DNA from: Uranotaenia lowii
Taxonomy: Eukaryota > Arthropoda > Insecta > Diptera > Culicidae
Direction of reading: 5' to 3'
DNA length: 64,000 nt
Assembly: GCF_029784155.1 (NCBI RefSeq)
Contig: NC_073692.1
Coordinates: 280,492,589-280,556,588, forward strand
In this document: in pieces, positions 1 through 12,190 of the stretch
How the letters are laid out: each line of letters starts with the position of its first letter
Numbering within the stretch: the stretch's first letter is position 1
Made by a program: the position numbers and the translations under genes
Notes under the pieces: generated by a model
What the model was told of the DNA's origin: nothing
What the model saw: the letters and a program-made list of their open reading frames with translations, nothing else
Databases searched by the model: none

Positions 1-206
1 CCATTACGATTAATTTTAAAGAGGAAATATTCATAATTGAATAATTCACAACCTAGGCCAGGCAAATAGAAATTGGCTGCAGCATTTTTTTTACTTTTCG
101 ACAGAAAAATGAGCACTTTTTGAAAAGTTTTGGAATCGTTTATGATAAAAATTTGTGCCAGAGCCAAACAAAATCAACAAAGCTGTTGTGTTATAGATGA
201 GGCATG
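1..206. other. AT-rich flank, no gene seen
   Basis: AT-rich sequence leading into the foldback element. I see no coding signal, RNA gene or clear repeat. Confidence 0.4.
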
Positions 207-399
207 CTTAGTAGACTGGCCCAAATTTGTACGGGATGATTTTTACAACATTTTTTTCAACGCGGCACCCCTAAGATTGGTGCATTTAGGTGGAAAATGA
301 CTTTCTGATGGTTTCAGGTCATTTGGCAGAAGCACGAGCTGGCGCAAAAGACTTAAAATTTGTATGGAGATTTTTGGCAAAATGTATGAAAAATCTACA

Positions 400-1108
400 C
401 ACTCAGAGGAAATCTTATTATAAATTTCATAAGATACATCTTATGAACCACTTTTTTGCGTCCAAACTAATTTTTCATAAGAGTCTTATGAAATTCTTTC
501 AATTTTCATACGATGTTCTTATGAAAAATAGAAGAAACGGCATTGTGAAAAAATGATGAACACATTCATTCATAGCATCAGTTTTTTTTTTCATCATCTA
601 ACAGTACAGTACGCCAGTTCATAGTTATTATAGTTTTCCTTCAATGTTAAATGTTATTGTTATCTCCGGAATGGTAAGTTCGATTTGATGTTTTTGGTGT
701 GAACGTTGAATATATTAGTAAACTAAAATACATTATTTGTTTACTTTTTAGCTAGCTGATCGGCAAAAAACGAAAGGTCGAAGATTAAGATGCGGCAAAA
801 AAACTTTGATGGAGCCGTCTGTTGATGCGCTGCTGATGGTGACAATGAAGGATTTAATTTTAAACGAATTTGGCAAATAATAAATTGAATGTTTTCAGCA
901 TGAAATATCGAGAATTTGTCTTATTAGAAAGTAATTTACTGTTTCCATAAGAATCTCTTATGAAAAGCAACAACCTCTCATTGAAGTAGGCGTTCATCTT
1001 CAGAATTCATTCGCGTCATAAGACAATCTTATGAATTTCATTAATTTTTCTTATGGCGCCACTTCATAAGAGAATCTTATGGCATACATAATAGTATTTT
1101 TCTGAGTG
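400..1108. mobile_element. MITE-like insertion inside the foldback left arm
   Basis: The insertion is bounded by 'CACTCAGA' at 400-407 and 'TCTGAGTG' at 1101-1108. Removing it, with one copy of a CA dinucleotide, restores continuity with the intact right arm of the host foldback element, so both edges are well supported. It carries five short palindromes of the form CATAAGA-n-TCTTATG at 428-445, 476-490, 946-962, 1017-1033 and 1065-1081. They cluster near its two ends, as expected of subterminal transposase-binding repeats. Between the clusters lies a small spliced-looking open frame (644-880). The superfamily is not recognised. Confidence 0.7.
644..880 (+). CDS. candidate two-exon mini-gene carried by the MITE
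   Basis: I do not recognise the product. The ATG at 644 opens a 10-codon exon ending at 673. It is followed by a consensus donor GTAAGT (674) and a 78-bp AT-rich intron closing with the pyrimidine-rich acceptor 'tttactttttag' at 751. Exon 2 (752-880) continues in the same frame to TAA at 878-880. An AATAAA polyadenylation hexamer overlaps the stop (879-884). The predicted protein has 52 residues, is basic just after the junction (Lys/Arg-rich with a CGKK stretch), and has a hydrophobic-acidic C-terminus. Exon 2 looks GC-richer than its surroundings. It could be the 5' end of a deleted transposase gene, a captured host fragment, or chance. In-frame joining across strong splice sites favours a real former gene. 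Confidence 0.35.
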
Positions 1109-1995
1109 CATACTTTCACTCTTTGTATTCTAAAATATGTTTCCAGTATGCTATAAAGCTCAGAATTTCAGGAATTGTAGTTCAATCAATTACAAACAAG
1201 TTTGTATAAGATTGTGACGCGATACGATCTGACTGTGATTTTTTTTGGCATTTCATCGATATATCGTGAGCGGTGTATAGGTGGATTATTAATACTAACT
1301 TGATCGCATCTCCACACAATGAGAATAACAGATAGAAAGTTTGTGTCATCGGCAAAGTTGTAGCTTATTTCATAACAAATATCTTTGCAAAAAGTTAAAA
1401 TAAAGATTTGAAAAACTATGAACTGCTGCATTGTTTTGAGTTTAGAAAAAATAGTTTTGGTTTAAATGATGGCGTTTATATTACATTGGTAATCAATAAA
1501 ATTGTGTATTCAAATCAAGGAAGTATAGGACGGTCTGAATGCCCGAAATTAAGTATGTCAGAGCATTTTTCGCAACTTTACCGAGAACACAAACTTCCAA
1601 TTTGTTATTCTTATTGTGTGGAGATGCGATCAAGTTAGTGCGATTATTCCCATACACCGTTCTCGATATATCAAAGAAATTCAAATGCGGAAAACTCATC
1701 ACAATCACTCGTATCGCTTTACAATCTTCTACAAACTTGTTTGTCATTGTTTGAACTACAATTCCTGAAATTTTGAGCTTTATAGCATACTGGAAACATA
1801 TTTCAAAACACAAGTGAAAGTATGTCGATTTTTCATACATTTTGCTGAAAATCTCCATACAAATCCTTTGCGCCAGCTCGTGCTTCTGCCAAATGACCTG
1901 AAACCTTCAGAAAGTCATTTTTTCACCTAAAGGCACCAACCTTGGGGGTGCGGCGTGGAATATAAGGATTTTTTTTGTTATGGGCCAGTCTAATG

Positions 1996-4900
1996 CTCAG
2001 TTTGGTTAAACTTGTAAACTTATCCAATGCAAAACTCTCTCAAGGACTTAAAAAAAGTTTTAATAATGATCATTCTAAAGAAACAAATTTGATAACTGCT
2101 CACTGGTCGGTGATTTAATCAGATTAATTTGACATTTGAGCGTTTTTTTTTGTTTTTTCTTCTGTTTTCCACCCCTGGTTGACAACATTGTACAAGTTAA
2201 ACACATTGAATGGCGTTGAAATGATATTTAGCTTGCATTACCCTGATAATTACCTGCAAACCTTTCTTTAAATCTCTATTTCCTCCCAGCAGAACTACAG
2301 TCTTTTTTTAGTTATTTACTCAAAAAGATCGCAGCAATCAGGACATTCTTCATTGACAAGGGTGCACTTGAATCCTTTTGTTTTATTTCTGATTCCCAAA
2401 GGTTTATCACTTGAAGCACAATTCAATACTTTTCTCGGCGGTCTACAATAAGGACAAATAATGCTTGCCATTCCCGATTGTTAAATGATAAAATTCAAGA
2501 ATGGATATCTTTAATTTCATTTAGGTACGAGCGAAAAAAAAACGCTTGCTTCCCATATTCTCAAATTCATCCGAACATAAATAAAACAATTATAAACAGT
2601 TCAGAAAGTAATTGACGATTTGCAGCTCTAAACGACGTTCAGAGGGCACTTCGATCAAAATGATGATGTCAATGTCAAAACCAGTAGTATTTTTAGAAAA
2701 CATCAAGAAAAATTCTAAAATTTCGTAGTTGTTTTTCATATTTATAGAGATTTTATTTGAGGAAATGGTAAGAAAGTGAGAATTACGCTATCGCTATTTA
2801 AAACCTGTTCGTTTTTGTATCTGCGTTAATTTTTAGGTTTCCAGCAAAAAAATCGTGAAATGCCAACTTACATCGGTCTGAGAAGTTCATGCTTTTGAAA
2901 TCAAAGCATCAAGCAGGAATCAGAGTTTTCATATTTCGGTATCGAATTTTGAATACGGCGGCAAAGTTTGACAGCTCCATAAGCTCCCAGCAAATTTTTT
3001 TTTGTTTTCATTATTTCTCGAAAACCAATTATCCTTCAGTCAACGTTGTACAATCAAAATGTAGGTCTCCGAACGTACTTTATCAGCATGCTGATAACTC
3101 CATTTGTTTACATTTGGAGCATTCGCCCTATTCAAAATTCACTACCGATTTATCATCTCCAACATTACTAAGTGTACTGAAAAATTATCAACATATTTTC
3201 GATTTTTAGATTCGCGTCGAGTTTGAAGAAATATAACTCTGGACGAAAAACTAAACGCCCGTACCAACAAACATTCAGATCATAAATGTTAAAAAAAGAG
3301 AAGAAAAGAGAAATGTGCAAGAGAACGTGTGTGAAGAAAATCGTTTCTCTGCTTCCAACATGCAATTGGCGAAACAAGGAAGCTGCTTAAAATAAAAAAA
3401 AGATATTGGAATTTTATGCAAATAATTTTGAGCGAATGTCGTTTTAAATATGTTTTTTAAAAGATCATTTGTCCCTACAGCAATTGAAAATAAGTACTAA
3501 CCACCAAGACATTTAAAAACTATTTAAAATATAATGCTACTTTTTTTAATTTTAAGAAACTCCTCCAAAATCACAAAATTTCAGGATTAAATAAGGTGTT
3601 CGAGTTGAAATATATAATGTTTCAAGATTTGAAAATAATTTAGATGATGGAATCATTAAAGAAATAGAAATATGAACCTTTTTTAAAATTAAAGAAAATT
3701 ATCAGATGGTTGATTTTCAAACTTTGATAGAGGCTAGTAAATTGACTTATAATTCATAGGAATTTCGCAAGGGTCAATGGAATAAGAATAAATCAAAATT
3801 TTTATGGCAAGGAATACAAAAAGGGTAATGAAAAAATGCTAAACTCACCTAGGGTAGGAAACTCAAATAAAATTTTGTGAAAAACTCATGATTGTATTTA
3901 TTTAAATATTTTATTTGGTTTGTATTCCAAATTCTGAATCATAAGTTTTATATTCTCAAACTTTAAATGTCTCTTTTTTAACTTAATGATTCATGAAGCA
4001 ACATTAGGAACGGAACCAGACGATCGAAATTCAACTTCAACTAATTCTTTTAATTTGTCGATAATTTGTAGGGTTCTGAAATTCAGCTCAGGTTGGAAAC
4101 TGGCAATCCCTTATCTTCTGGAAATGGTTTCTCTAATGTAGACTTCCTGCTGCTTTCAAATTGAAGAGTTTTCAGCAAATGTAAAGTGACACAAAGGTTG
4201 AAAGCTACATAATTCAAGCTTAAAACCTATGTTTTCTAACGTATTAATTTAATGATGTCTTCAATATCGATTTCAAATGATGCAGCATCCTCGCGGTATG
4301 AATCTTAAAATTTATAAAGTGGATTTTGCCAGAAAAACCATAAAACTTCACTTTCTTATATGCTATTAATAGCATAGAAATCTGTAAATTAAAGATTTTC
4401 TAAACTGATTCAGTCATTAAAAGTGTCTCAAATTTTAGAGTTTCCACAAAAATCGTAAATTTCAAAACAATTTGTATTCACTTCCATGTTAAAAACAGCT
4501 ATCATCACATCACCCTTTTGTTTGTTCCGTAATTGAAATCCAGTTGGCGTTTCATGTCAAAAAGTTTTGCTGCATATTCTCAAAACTCTAATGATTGAAC
4601 AATGTATGTCAAGGAAAAATTCAAGATCGAATTTTGGAAACCGACTTTATATATTTTGTTGATTGGCCCAAAATATTTACATGTGCAAAATTTCGAAAAC
4701 ATTTTTTTCCAAAAATCAACTTTCTAGGTCTTGGTCGGTTTTCCGAAAAACGGTTTAGTTACAAAAAGTCGATTTTTGGTTATTTTTTTTTTTTGTTTTC
4801 CGAGACCAGAACTTCACGTTCTAAGTCATACGACATCAACATTAAAATTTAGATTTTCCGATTTCCTTCGGTCCCCCTTAGGTGATTTTTAAGGGAAAAA

Positions 4901-6830
4901 AATCGAAACTTAAAGCGTTTTGAGGCAAAAAAAAAACAATGAGTACATAAAAAGCAAACAAAAAATTCAAAAAAAAAAATTAGATAATTTGAGCTCAAAG
5001 AGTTCGTTTAAGTCAATAAATTACAAATAACAATCCGGGTTGATTTATTGATTAATCATATTTTTTTTAAACAACATGTTGTTTTGAAATTGTACAGTTT
5101 CTCGATTTTAATCCTTTTACTGGAAATTAAACCTTTTTGAGGAGCTTCTCACAATGGTACTTTCCGTGAAAGCTTCGTACGATGAATCGCCGGTGAATGA
5201 CTGTGGACGTGGGATATCCTTGAAGAGATAGAATGAAACTTGGGACAAAAGCTTCACAAAGCTCATTTTTGTCCTGTCCCGCATGCCATATTGGTTTCGA
5301 TGTTTTCCGCTAGGGGGATTGCTCGTTCAAATTTATCTAGATCAATCTTGGTTTGAATATACGAAAACTGGAATTTTAAAATTTAGTTACCGTAAACTGG
5401 GGGAACTTTCATCACCTGGGTAATTTTGATCAACATGAAATTTTTGCAGATAATCATCATTATCTAAGTAAAAAGTTGAAATATCTGAAAAATTTTAATA
5501 CGTTTGAAATTATAGGCTTTGAGTTTCAAATAAGCTGAATTTGGTTTTATTAGAAGATTTTGGATATTACTTAAAATGTAATTTAAAAATCTTAAAATAT
5601 CTGGTTTTTCGACGGCTCACAAACAAACATCTATTCTGATCAAATTTAGACATTTAGGAGCAAATGGGTTGTTTATGTGAATTTGAAACTGAAAAATGTT
5701 TTTAAATAGTGTTAGTTGGCCTTTGGACCCTTTTAGCGGCTGTTTTTAAATAAACATGTTTTTCTCATAAATGGACGGGAGGTTTATACCTTTCAAGAAA
5801 TTTATTTATCTGCAAGTTTCAATGAATATTTTCAACATAGGTTTCGCCGTTATCGAAAGATTTGCAAAGATATGGATGTTAAAAATTTCCATCTTTGAAC
5901 CTATTGTTCCTATTTTGGTACTGAATGTGCATTTCATTGGACCGAGAAAAAAATCCTATCAAAAGAATGATTTTTCGAAAATGAATCTACAAATTCATGA
6001 AAAATGTAATCTTCAATCAAATATTATCATTAAAAAGTTTTACAGGTTTTTTATCAATGAAAAAACACTTACATTTCTGTTATAAATATTCCAAAGACTT
6101 TCACTCCCTACCAGCTCTGCCAGCAGAACAATAGCTGAAACTTGTTTGTGTTAACTTGCTTGTAGTTTATGTATTTGCGTAAAGCTGACCAAAAGTGTGG
6201 AATGGTTTAAGGTTCAGAATTATGTCCCAATTGAAAATTCGCACATTTGTTGATTTTTTGGTAGTGAAACAATGTTTTTGTGATGTCAGGTCTAAAAACT
6301 GAACATCAAAGTCAAAAGTCTTCTTTTTGGACCCTTTACAAATTTTTCAGGTTTTCCATTGATTTTCACTTATTTTAGGAAAAATAGTAGTATGGTTCTT
6401 ATTTTTCACAGTGAAAGTAGTTTCCCTTTAAACTTTGGCTTGGACAGTAAAAAACGTGATTTTTCCTTATTCACTATAAACTCTCACTTTTTCAGCTGTT
6501 TGATTTATTACTGAAGAGGAGGTACATTTTCAAAAACGTTGAACATTTTATTAGAAAGACTTTTTATGTCAAAAAGCGGTATGGCAAGATTCAGAAAGAA
6601 TAAAAGTTCATTGTGTGCATGGGAGTTATTCATGCTTTGCTAGCTAAAAGAATTATTTACAATATTTACACTTTAGGACCAAAAAAGACGCTTAGTCCAA
6701 AGTAGGAGCACTCACCCTATTGATATAGTTTTTTTGGTTTTAAGATATGAGGAATTCAAAAACTCGGAAATTTTTAGAAATGCTGTAACTAAATTTATTG
6801 AAAAGATATTCATGAATTCTAGCAGGAACC
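1996..6830. other. AT-rich non-coding stretch
   Basis: About 4.8 kb of AT-rich sequence. Open frames of 60-106 codons occur but are low-complexity (Phe/Lys/Ile/Leu) and match no family I know. A slightly GC-richer patch at about 5150-5330 has no coding or RNA signal. No tandem array or clear inverted repeat was seen. Confidence 0.5.
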
Positions 6831-7110
6831 CAAGCAACCAAAAATCATATATTTACTTGAATGAAGGCTTTGAAAGTTACATATTGGATGACAAAGAGCA
6901 TCAACTGCCCAAATCCCTTGAATGAACTTTATGTACTGATTAATGAACTTGAAAGTTGAAAAAGAGATTAATGCGTACGTTGTATGTGACTTCTTTTGCT
7001 CATTCCCATGAGTGAACTATATGTACTCATTAACGAACTTGAAAGTTGCAAAAACGGATTTATATGTTCGGTGTAAGGGACTTTAATCACATTAAGGGCT
7101 TAAAAGTGTT
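6831..7110. repeat. MITE-like end plus imperfect tandem duplication
   Basis: It begins with 'acccaagcaaccaaaa', the inverse of 'ttttggttacttgggt' at 39162-39177. Two imperfect tandem copies of about 90 bp follow, near 6915-7005 and 7006-7090. They share 'gaactttatgtactgattaatgaacttgaaagtt' in variant form. The phrase 'gaacttgaaagt' and 'ggctgaatag' (7599-7608) also occur near 39023-39060, so both loci probably hold fragments of one family. Confidence 0.45.
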
Positions 7111-7253
7111 CAAAACGGGATTTACTAAGTCATAAAAAGTGCGTTGAGGTGCTTACTTCCTTGCTGGCTGGCTGTCTAGTTGGGCGGGTGCGCCTGTAGG
7201 TTTGTTACAAAATCATATCACCACTTCCAGTTTAATTTCAGTTAGAACAACAT

Positions 7254-7324
7254 CTAAGCGTGGTCTTGTGATAGCGTATTCGATTGTTACCACGAAGGTC
7301 GGAGTTCGATCCTCAAGCCGGGCA
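7254..7324 (+). repeat. tRNA-related short repeat (SINE-like)
   Basis: A box A-like 'TGGTCTTGTGA' (7261) and a box B-like 'GAGTTCGATCC' (7302-7312) sit at the spacing of a tRNA-type internal Pol III promoter. No complete acceptor stem is visible, so it is more likely a tRNA-derived SINE head or tRNA pseudogene than a working tRNA. Confidence 0.5.
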
Positions 7325-7731
7325 AGCTTTTTTTCAATGAGTAATTTGATACTTGAGTGACCATTCTGGTGCGATATATGTGTAGCAAATGTAGGAATGG
7401 AGCATTTGAACAGCAAATTGAACAAATCTCGGCCAACTTTGGAATCCAATGCGTGGCATTATGGCAGCACCATTTACTGAACAAAGTAAATAAGCAAGAG
7501 TAGGTGATATTTATAAACCAATGCCAAGGGTGGAATTGAGATAGCGAGAGAATTGTTTGCTCATTATACGATTTTTGGAAGTTGAATTAAAAGGCCGCTG
7601 AAGGCTGAATAGAAGGTCATCAGGACTCAAAATATAACTTAAAAGTTAAGGAACCCGGAAAGTTCAGACAATACCAAATTCTTAAGTTCTACACTTAATA
7701 ATTCCATAAATTCAAAAAAAAAAAAAGAAAC

Positions 7732-8369
7732 GCATCTATCGATGTATAGTCTTCTCAGTTTGTTATCATCGCGCTAACCTTCTATCCACCTGTTTAAAAA
7801 CTTCATAATCTTAAGATGTCCCTACTAAAAAGGACATCACTTTTCACCGCTAGGCCGATAAATTACATCTACAAATATAAATTACGGTGATTAATCCTTC
7901 ATAAAATTAAAACAACTGGCCAAAAAGAAATAAAAAACACGACATCATGGCATCGGTGATAGGTCACTATCAGACTATCGACCGTACTGTTTCGCATCCA
8001 AACCCCGGATGTAACAGAAGCGCGATGATAACAAACTGAGAAGACGCATCGATAGATGTATTTCTGAGTTAAATGGAGTATATCTGAGCGATCACATAAC
8101 ATCTTTTTGTTCGTCCGCACTGCAAGTTTTCCCTTGTGGGGCGGACCACGCTTGTATCTGTATCTACCGCTTCATAGTAGTAGGCCCGTGAGGAACAAAA
8201 ATTTGATATGTGATGATATGCTTCTAAACAAATTCTACCCGCTCATTTTCAACATCTTTCATTTTCATCTAACCTTCTATCCACCTATATAAAAACTTCA
8301 TAATCTTTAGATCTCCCTACTAAAAAGGACATCACTTTTCACCGCTAGGCCGATAAATTACATCTACAA
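7732..8369. repeat. compound direct and inverted repeat
   Basis: A roughly 101-bp segment at 7774-7874 recurs in direct orientation at 8269-8369; both contain 'aaaaaggacatcacttttca' and 'ggccgataaattacatctac'. Immediately left of the first copy, 7732-7774 is the inverse of 8019-8060 ('gataacaaactgagaag'). The cluster may be the remains of an element with long terminal repeats, or two insertions of one short repeat. No coding capacity is seen between the copies. Confidence 0.65.
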
Positions 8370-8379
8370 TGTTTTCAGA

Positions 8380-9310
8380 TTTTTGGATGACCCCTTCTGG
8401 AGGGGGTCGTCCATACAAGACAAATATTGTTTTCGAGATATTGACGTTATTTTTCTTCGGATTGTGTTGAAAATTTGCACATGAGTGTTTTGGAAGACGA
8501 GAAATCGATTTCAGGTGTCTAATTTAGTGTAAGGGGTCAGCCAAAGGGGTCGTCCATATAAACAGTTCGCTATTTTTGCGATATTGACGTTATTATACAG
8601 CGTATTCAGATGAACATTGCTACACAATAGTTTTGAGTGACGTGCAATCGATTGAAGTTATCGAAGTTTATGTAAGGGACCGGCAAAAGGGGTCGTCCAT
8701 ATCAACTATTCACTGTTAATGCGATATTGTCGTTATTATACATCGGATTCAGATGAATATTGGTACACGAGAGTTTTGTGGGACGAGCAATCGATTTCAG
8801 GAATTAAATTCAGTGTAAGGGGTCGGCAAAGGGGGTCGTCCATATGAACCTTTCAATATTTTTGCAATATCGTCGGATTGGGATGAAAATTTGCACACTG
8901 TAGTTTTCAGGGACGGGCAATCGATTTCAGATGTCAAATGTTTAGCCTGGGGTCGACGAAAGAGGAAGTCCATTTTAATCAATTTTTCACTAATAATCAA
9001 AGGTTTGAAGAACCTCTTAGCTGAATGAAACTATGATTTCAAAGAAGGAATCTTCGACTTCTTTGAAATCACATTTTTTCACTTTTTTTAGGAATATTGA
9101 CGTAATTATGCAATGGATTGCTTTGAAAATTTGCAGACGGGAGTTTTGAGGGAAGGTCAATCGATTTCTGATATCAACGATTGTATACGAGGCTTTAGGG
9201 GTTTCACTTTTTGGAAATTATTGCGTGTTATGCAACGATCGAGACGAAATTTAAACACGGGGTTTTTTTTGGCATGGTCAATTGATTCCTGATTCCAAAC
9301 TAAGTAGCAG
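8380..9310. repeat. degenerate 143-bp tandem array
   Basis: The landmark 'ggtcgtccata' starts at about 8406, 8549, 8692 and 8835, an exact 143-bp step each time. A decayed version follows near 8965 after a shortened unit, and the central part of the unit ('gatattgacgt', 'aatcgatttc') recurs again near 9085-9310. That gives about six copies. Each unit contains 'aaggggtcggcaaaggggtc' variants, a CAATCGATT core and 'gaaaatttgcaca'. I see no gene in it. It resembles a small satellite or the inner repeats of an unrecognised element. Confidence 0.75.
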
Positions 9311-11633
9311 ACGACAGAAAAAATGATCGACCAATATTTTTGAAATTATTACTTAACAATGAATTCGGAAGTGCATCTGGAAAATGCTTGCCATTTGACT
9401 TTCATACAAACTGTTCATGACATATTCCAAGTTGAAAGCGAAACGGAGTTCGTTTGGGATCATCTAGGAGTCAATAAGAAAGAACAACAGGGCAATTTAG
9501 AATAAGAAAAAATATTAAAAGATAATATCAATCAGATGCATAAATTCGAAAGTTTAAGAATTTAGAATGCAAATTTCTCGTAGTAAATAACATTTTTTTA
9601 CCTTCTCAGCATGATTAATAAGTTTGTCCGCGTTTTAGTTTTTTATTTAAAAAAAAAATATTCGAAAACAAATATTAAAATTAGTTAGTTTTTTCAGTTT
9701 TTAAATACTGAATTTCAGAAAAAAATCGAATATCTAAATTCGGAAAAAAATAACCAGTTTAGAAAATCTTTAACTTAATAAATAGAACTTCATAAAATCC
9801 CGAATTACAAAAAAAAATCATGATTGCCTTCCTTTTTGTTATTGTTACTGCGATCCTGAAGTTCTGAACTTCAGCGATTGTAAGATTGGGAAATTTTAAA
9901 TTCAATATTTCATAAATTGGAAATAAAAAAAAAATTAAAATTATTGGGAAGATATCAACATAGAAATAGAGAGATATGAGGAGAGTGATAAGAAAATTAT
10001 TCGAGATTTTTTTTGGAAAATTAATAAAAGTGATAAAATATGTGATTAGAAGAATTAAAAAATTAAGGAACAGGAAGGTTGATAAAACATTGAAAAAAGG
10101 ACAAAACGAATCATTAAAATAGAGGTATTTAGAAAATTATAAATTGCATAAATAATTAAACTGAAGGAACAGCATCTTAAAAATTGAAACTTCTAAAAAG
10201 TGAAGTTAAGGAACCAAGAAATAATTTAACAAATGTACCAACTGATTTGAATTGTTAGAACATGTTAAATTCACAACTTCGGAAAATGAAAGTGGAGAAA
10301 AACTTATAATTGTGTATTGATGACTTGAATGAATAATTTGAATATCTTGACGATAAAATTTTGTATTGAGAAAAATTGAAAAACAATCTTGATACTCAGG
10401 AATTAGCAAACGTAGTGATACCGAATGGTAAATTTAAGCATAACGTGTAGGTTGAATGGTTTAGACGTCAAATCACATTCAACAGTTTTATAAGTTTTGA
10501 TGATGCTTCCGATTGGCGTATCCCGATTTATGTTTCATATTACTAACTAAGGATGTTTTTAATGAATTAAGGCTGTGAATTTCAATTTAGGTTCTCTACT
10601 TATATAGCTGTATGCATGAATTTGTTGTATAGTCATGCAAATACTGTTTAAAAAAATCAAAAGAATCTGATAATTTAAAACTTTGTTCATTTAGTTTAGT
10701 TATCTTCGGATGTAAAAAAGTTTAAAGAAAATAAGTCACTGGCATTCAATTCTTAATTCTAAGTTTTACTGTGGAGCAAAATATTGAAATTCAGTTGCAA
10801 TATCAAGTCAACAATTTACTACGTACTCTATAGTAATATATATATCAATATCAATGTTATAATTAACCTGGGCAATTTATACAATAACAAAAAAAATACA
10901 ATCACCTAGTGGGCAATCAATTTCCCTCTCGATTATCTCTGACGTCATAAACATTGTAATAATCCATAAGTGCAACATAAATCTACCATCGTGAGAATCG
11001 CTTTTGTGCCTACATATGTACATAAGTGTGTATTCTACGACGAGTAGAGTAACTGACTGACTGAAACAAACATCCACGGGCCGATGCATCGTCGCCGTAT
11101 GTAGGGTATTCTCGCCAGCCTGTGATTCAAAAGAAATTATTCATGTCAAAAATAGGCTCTTCCAGCCATGAATAAACTGGAGGCTGTGAGCCTGTGAATC
11201 GTAAAAAAAAAACGAACGTTCCAATTGCAGCAGGAGATTGCTCACGGTAGGACGTGTCTAAGTAAGAAAGTAGTGAGAAATCAGAATTAGCTGATAGTTG
11301 CTTCTTGGAGGAAGTGTGTCGTTTTACAGAAACAGAAGGGGATAAAAACTGCAAGTTTGCATGAAATTTAGACACCATTTGTTCTAGGGAAACTGTAAAA
11401 TCAACCTTTTGGCTTTTCTAAAACATAAGACCTCTGTAAAAAAATCCCGATTGAAAGATATGGCTGCCGGGTAGAAGTGTCCTCACTATTGTTACGCAGT
11501 AATATTGCATTTTTACTAAGAACTAAGAATAAACTCTCGGATTTAAAATGCTTATTGAATTTGCATTTCTTTAGAACATTTTGCAAATATCTTTTGAGGA
11601 ACCTGAAAAAGAGTTTTGTAAGCTTTTTTTGTT
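9311..11633. other. AT-rich non-coding stretch
   Basis: Mostly poly-A/T-rich sequence. A more balanced patch at about 10930-11110 contains a perfect TGACGTCA-like core ('ctgacgtcataa', 10939) and lacks a convincing open frame. No RNA gene or transposon end was recognised. Confidence 0.45.
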
Positions 11634-12190
11634 TATACCGTCAACTGAGGCAACATGCAACACTTTTAAACCTCAATGGCTTCAAAAATGAATGGACGTG
11701 AGCCACAGATAATCATACCATTTATGCATCAAAAGCTCTAAGGCATGTAGGACATCAAATTGACGTAGTCAGAAAAATTATTGGTTTCTTAAGTTATTTT
11801 TAATTTGTAAAAACTTGCGATTTTCACTATATTTAGAAAAAGGGGTAACTTGCAAAAAACTTTGATTTTAATGAAAAATCTATTGAAAACGTATGTAAAT
11901 GTATAGTTTTTGATAAATTTTTGATGCTATAAAAGCCATTAAACATAAAAACACCAATTGCAGCAATTTCAGTTTCTTTTGGAACTAATTTATACATTAT
12001 TTCTGAACATAAGCATATTGCATACATTTAGGGGTAAAAAATACAAAAAAAAAATCTTCTAGCTGAAATTATAAAAATAAATGTTTGGATGTATGAAATT
12101 TCAATGCATTGGTATTGGCGTGATGCAAAACAATCAAACGAGATTTACAGGGTGTCTCTTTGATTTGCATTTTGTTGCATTTTACCTCAG
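11634..12190. repeat. MITE-like repeat, copy 1
   Basis: The ends pair as imperfect inverted repeats: 'ctgaggcaacatgcaac' at 11645-11661 and the inverse of 'gttgcattttacctcag' at 12174-12190 (2 mismatches in 17). About 340 bp from 'accgtcaa' (11635) onward is repeated in direct orientation at 36028-36366, including 'gtagtcagaaaaattattgg' and 'acaccaattgcag'. No target duplication was found. The open frames inside are not kept between copies. Confidence 0.6.

Larger units (their letters stand above)
207..1995. mobile_element. foldback (long inverted repeat) element
   Basis: The left arm is 207-399 continued at 1109 to about 1360. It matches the reverse complement of about 1571-1995, giving arms near 450 bp around a loop of roughly 200 bp. 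Shared landmarks are the outer 'agactggccca', 'tcatttggcagaagcacgag', 'ccagtatgctataaagctca' and 'cttgatcgcatctccacaca'. No transposase is visible. The outer ends are imprecise and I could not define a target duplication. The arms have diverged by substitutions and small indels, so the element is not recent. A 121-codon open frame on the minus strand (1493-1858) lies inside the right arm. The left arm does not keep it open, so I treat it as chance. Confidence 0.7.

Noticed and set aside
1493..1858. 121-codon minus-strand frame as a gene
   Set aside because: It lies in one arm of a foldback element and is not kept open in the matching arm; no domain recognised.
5771..6085. 104-codon plus-strand frame
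   Set aside because: Composition is that of AT-rich noise and no motif or splice context supports it.
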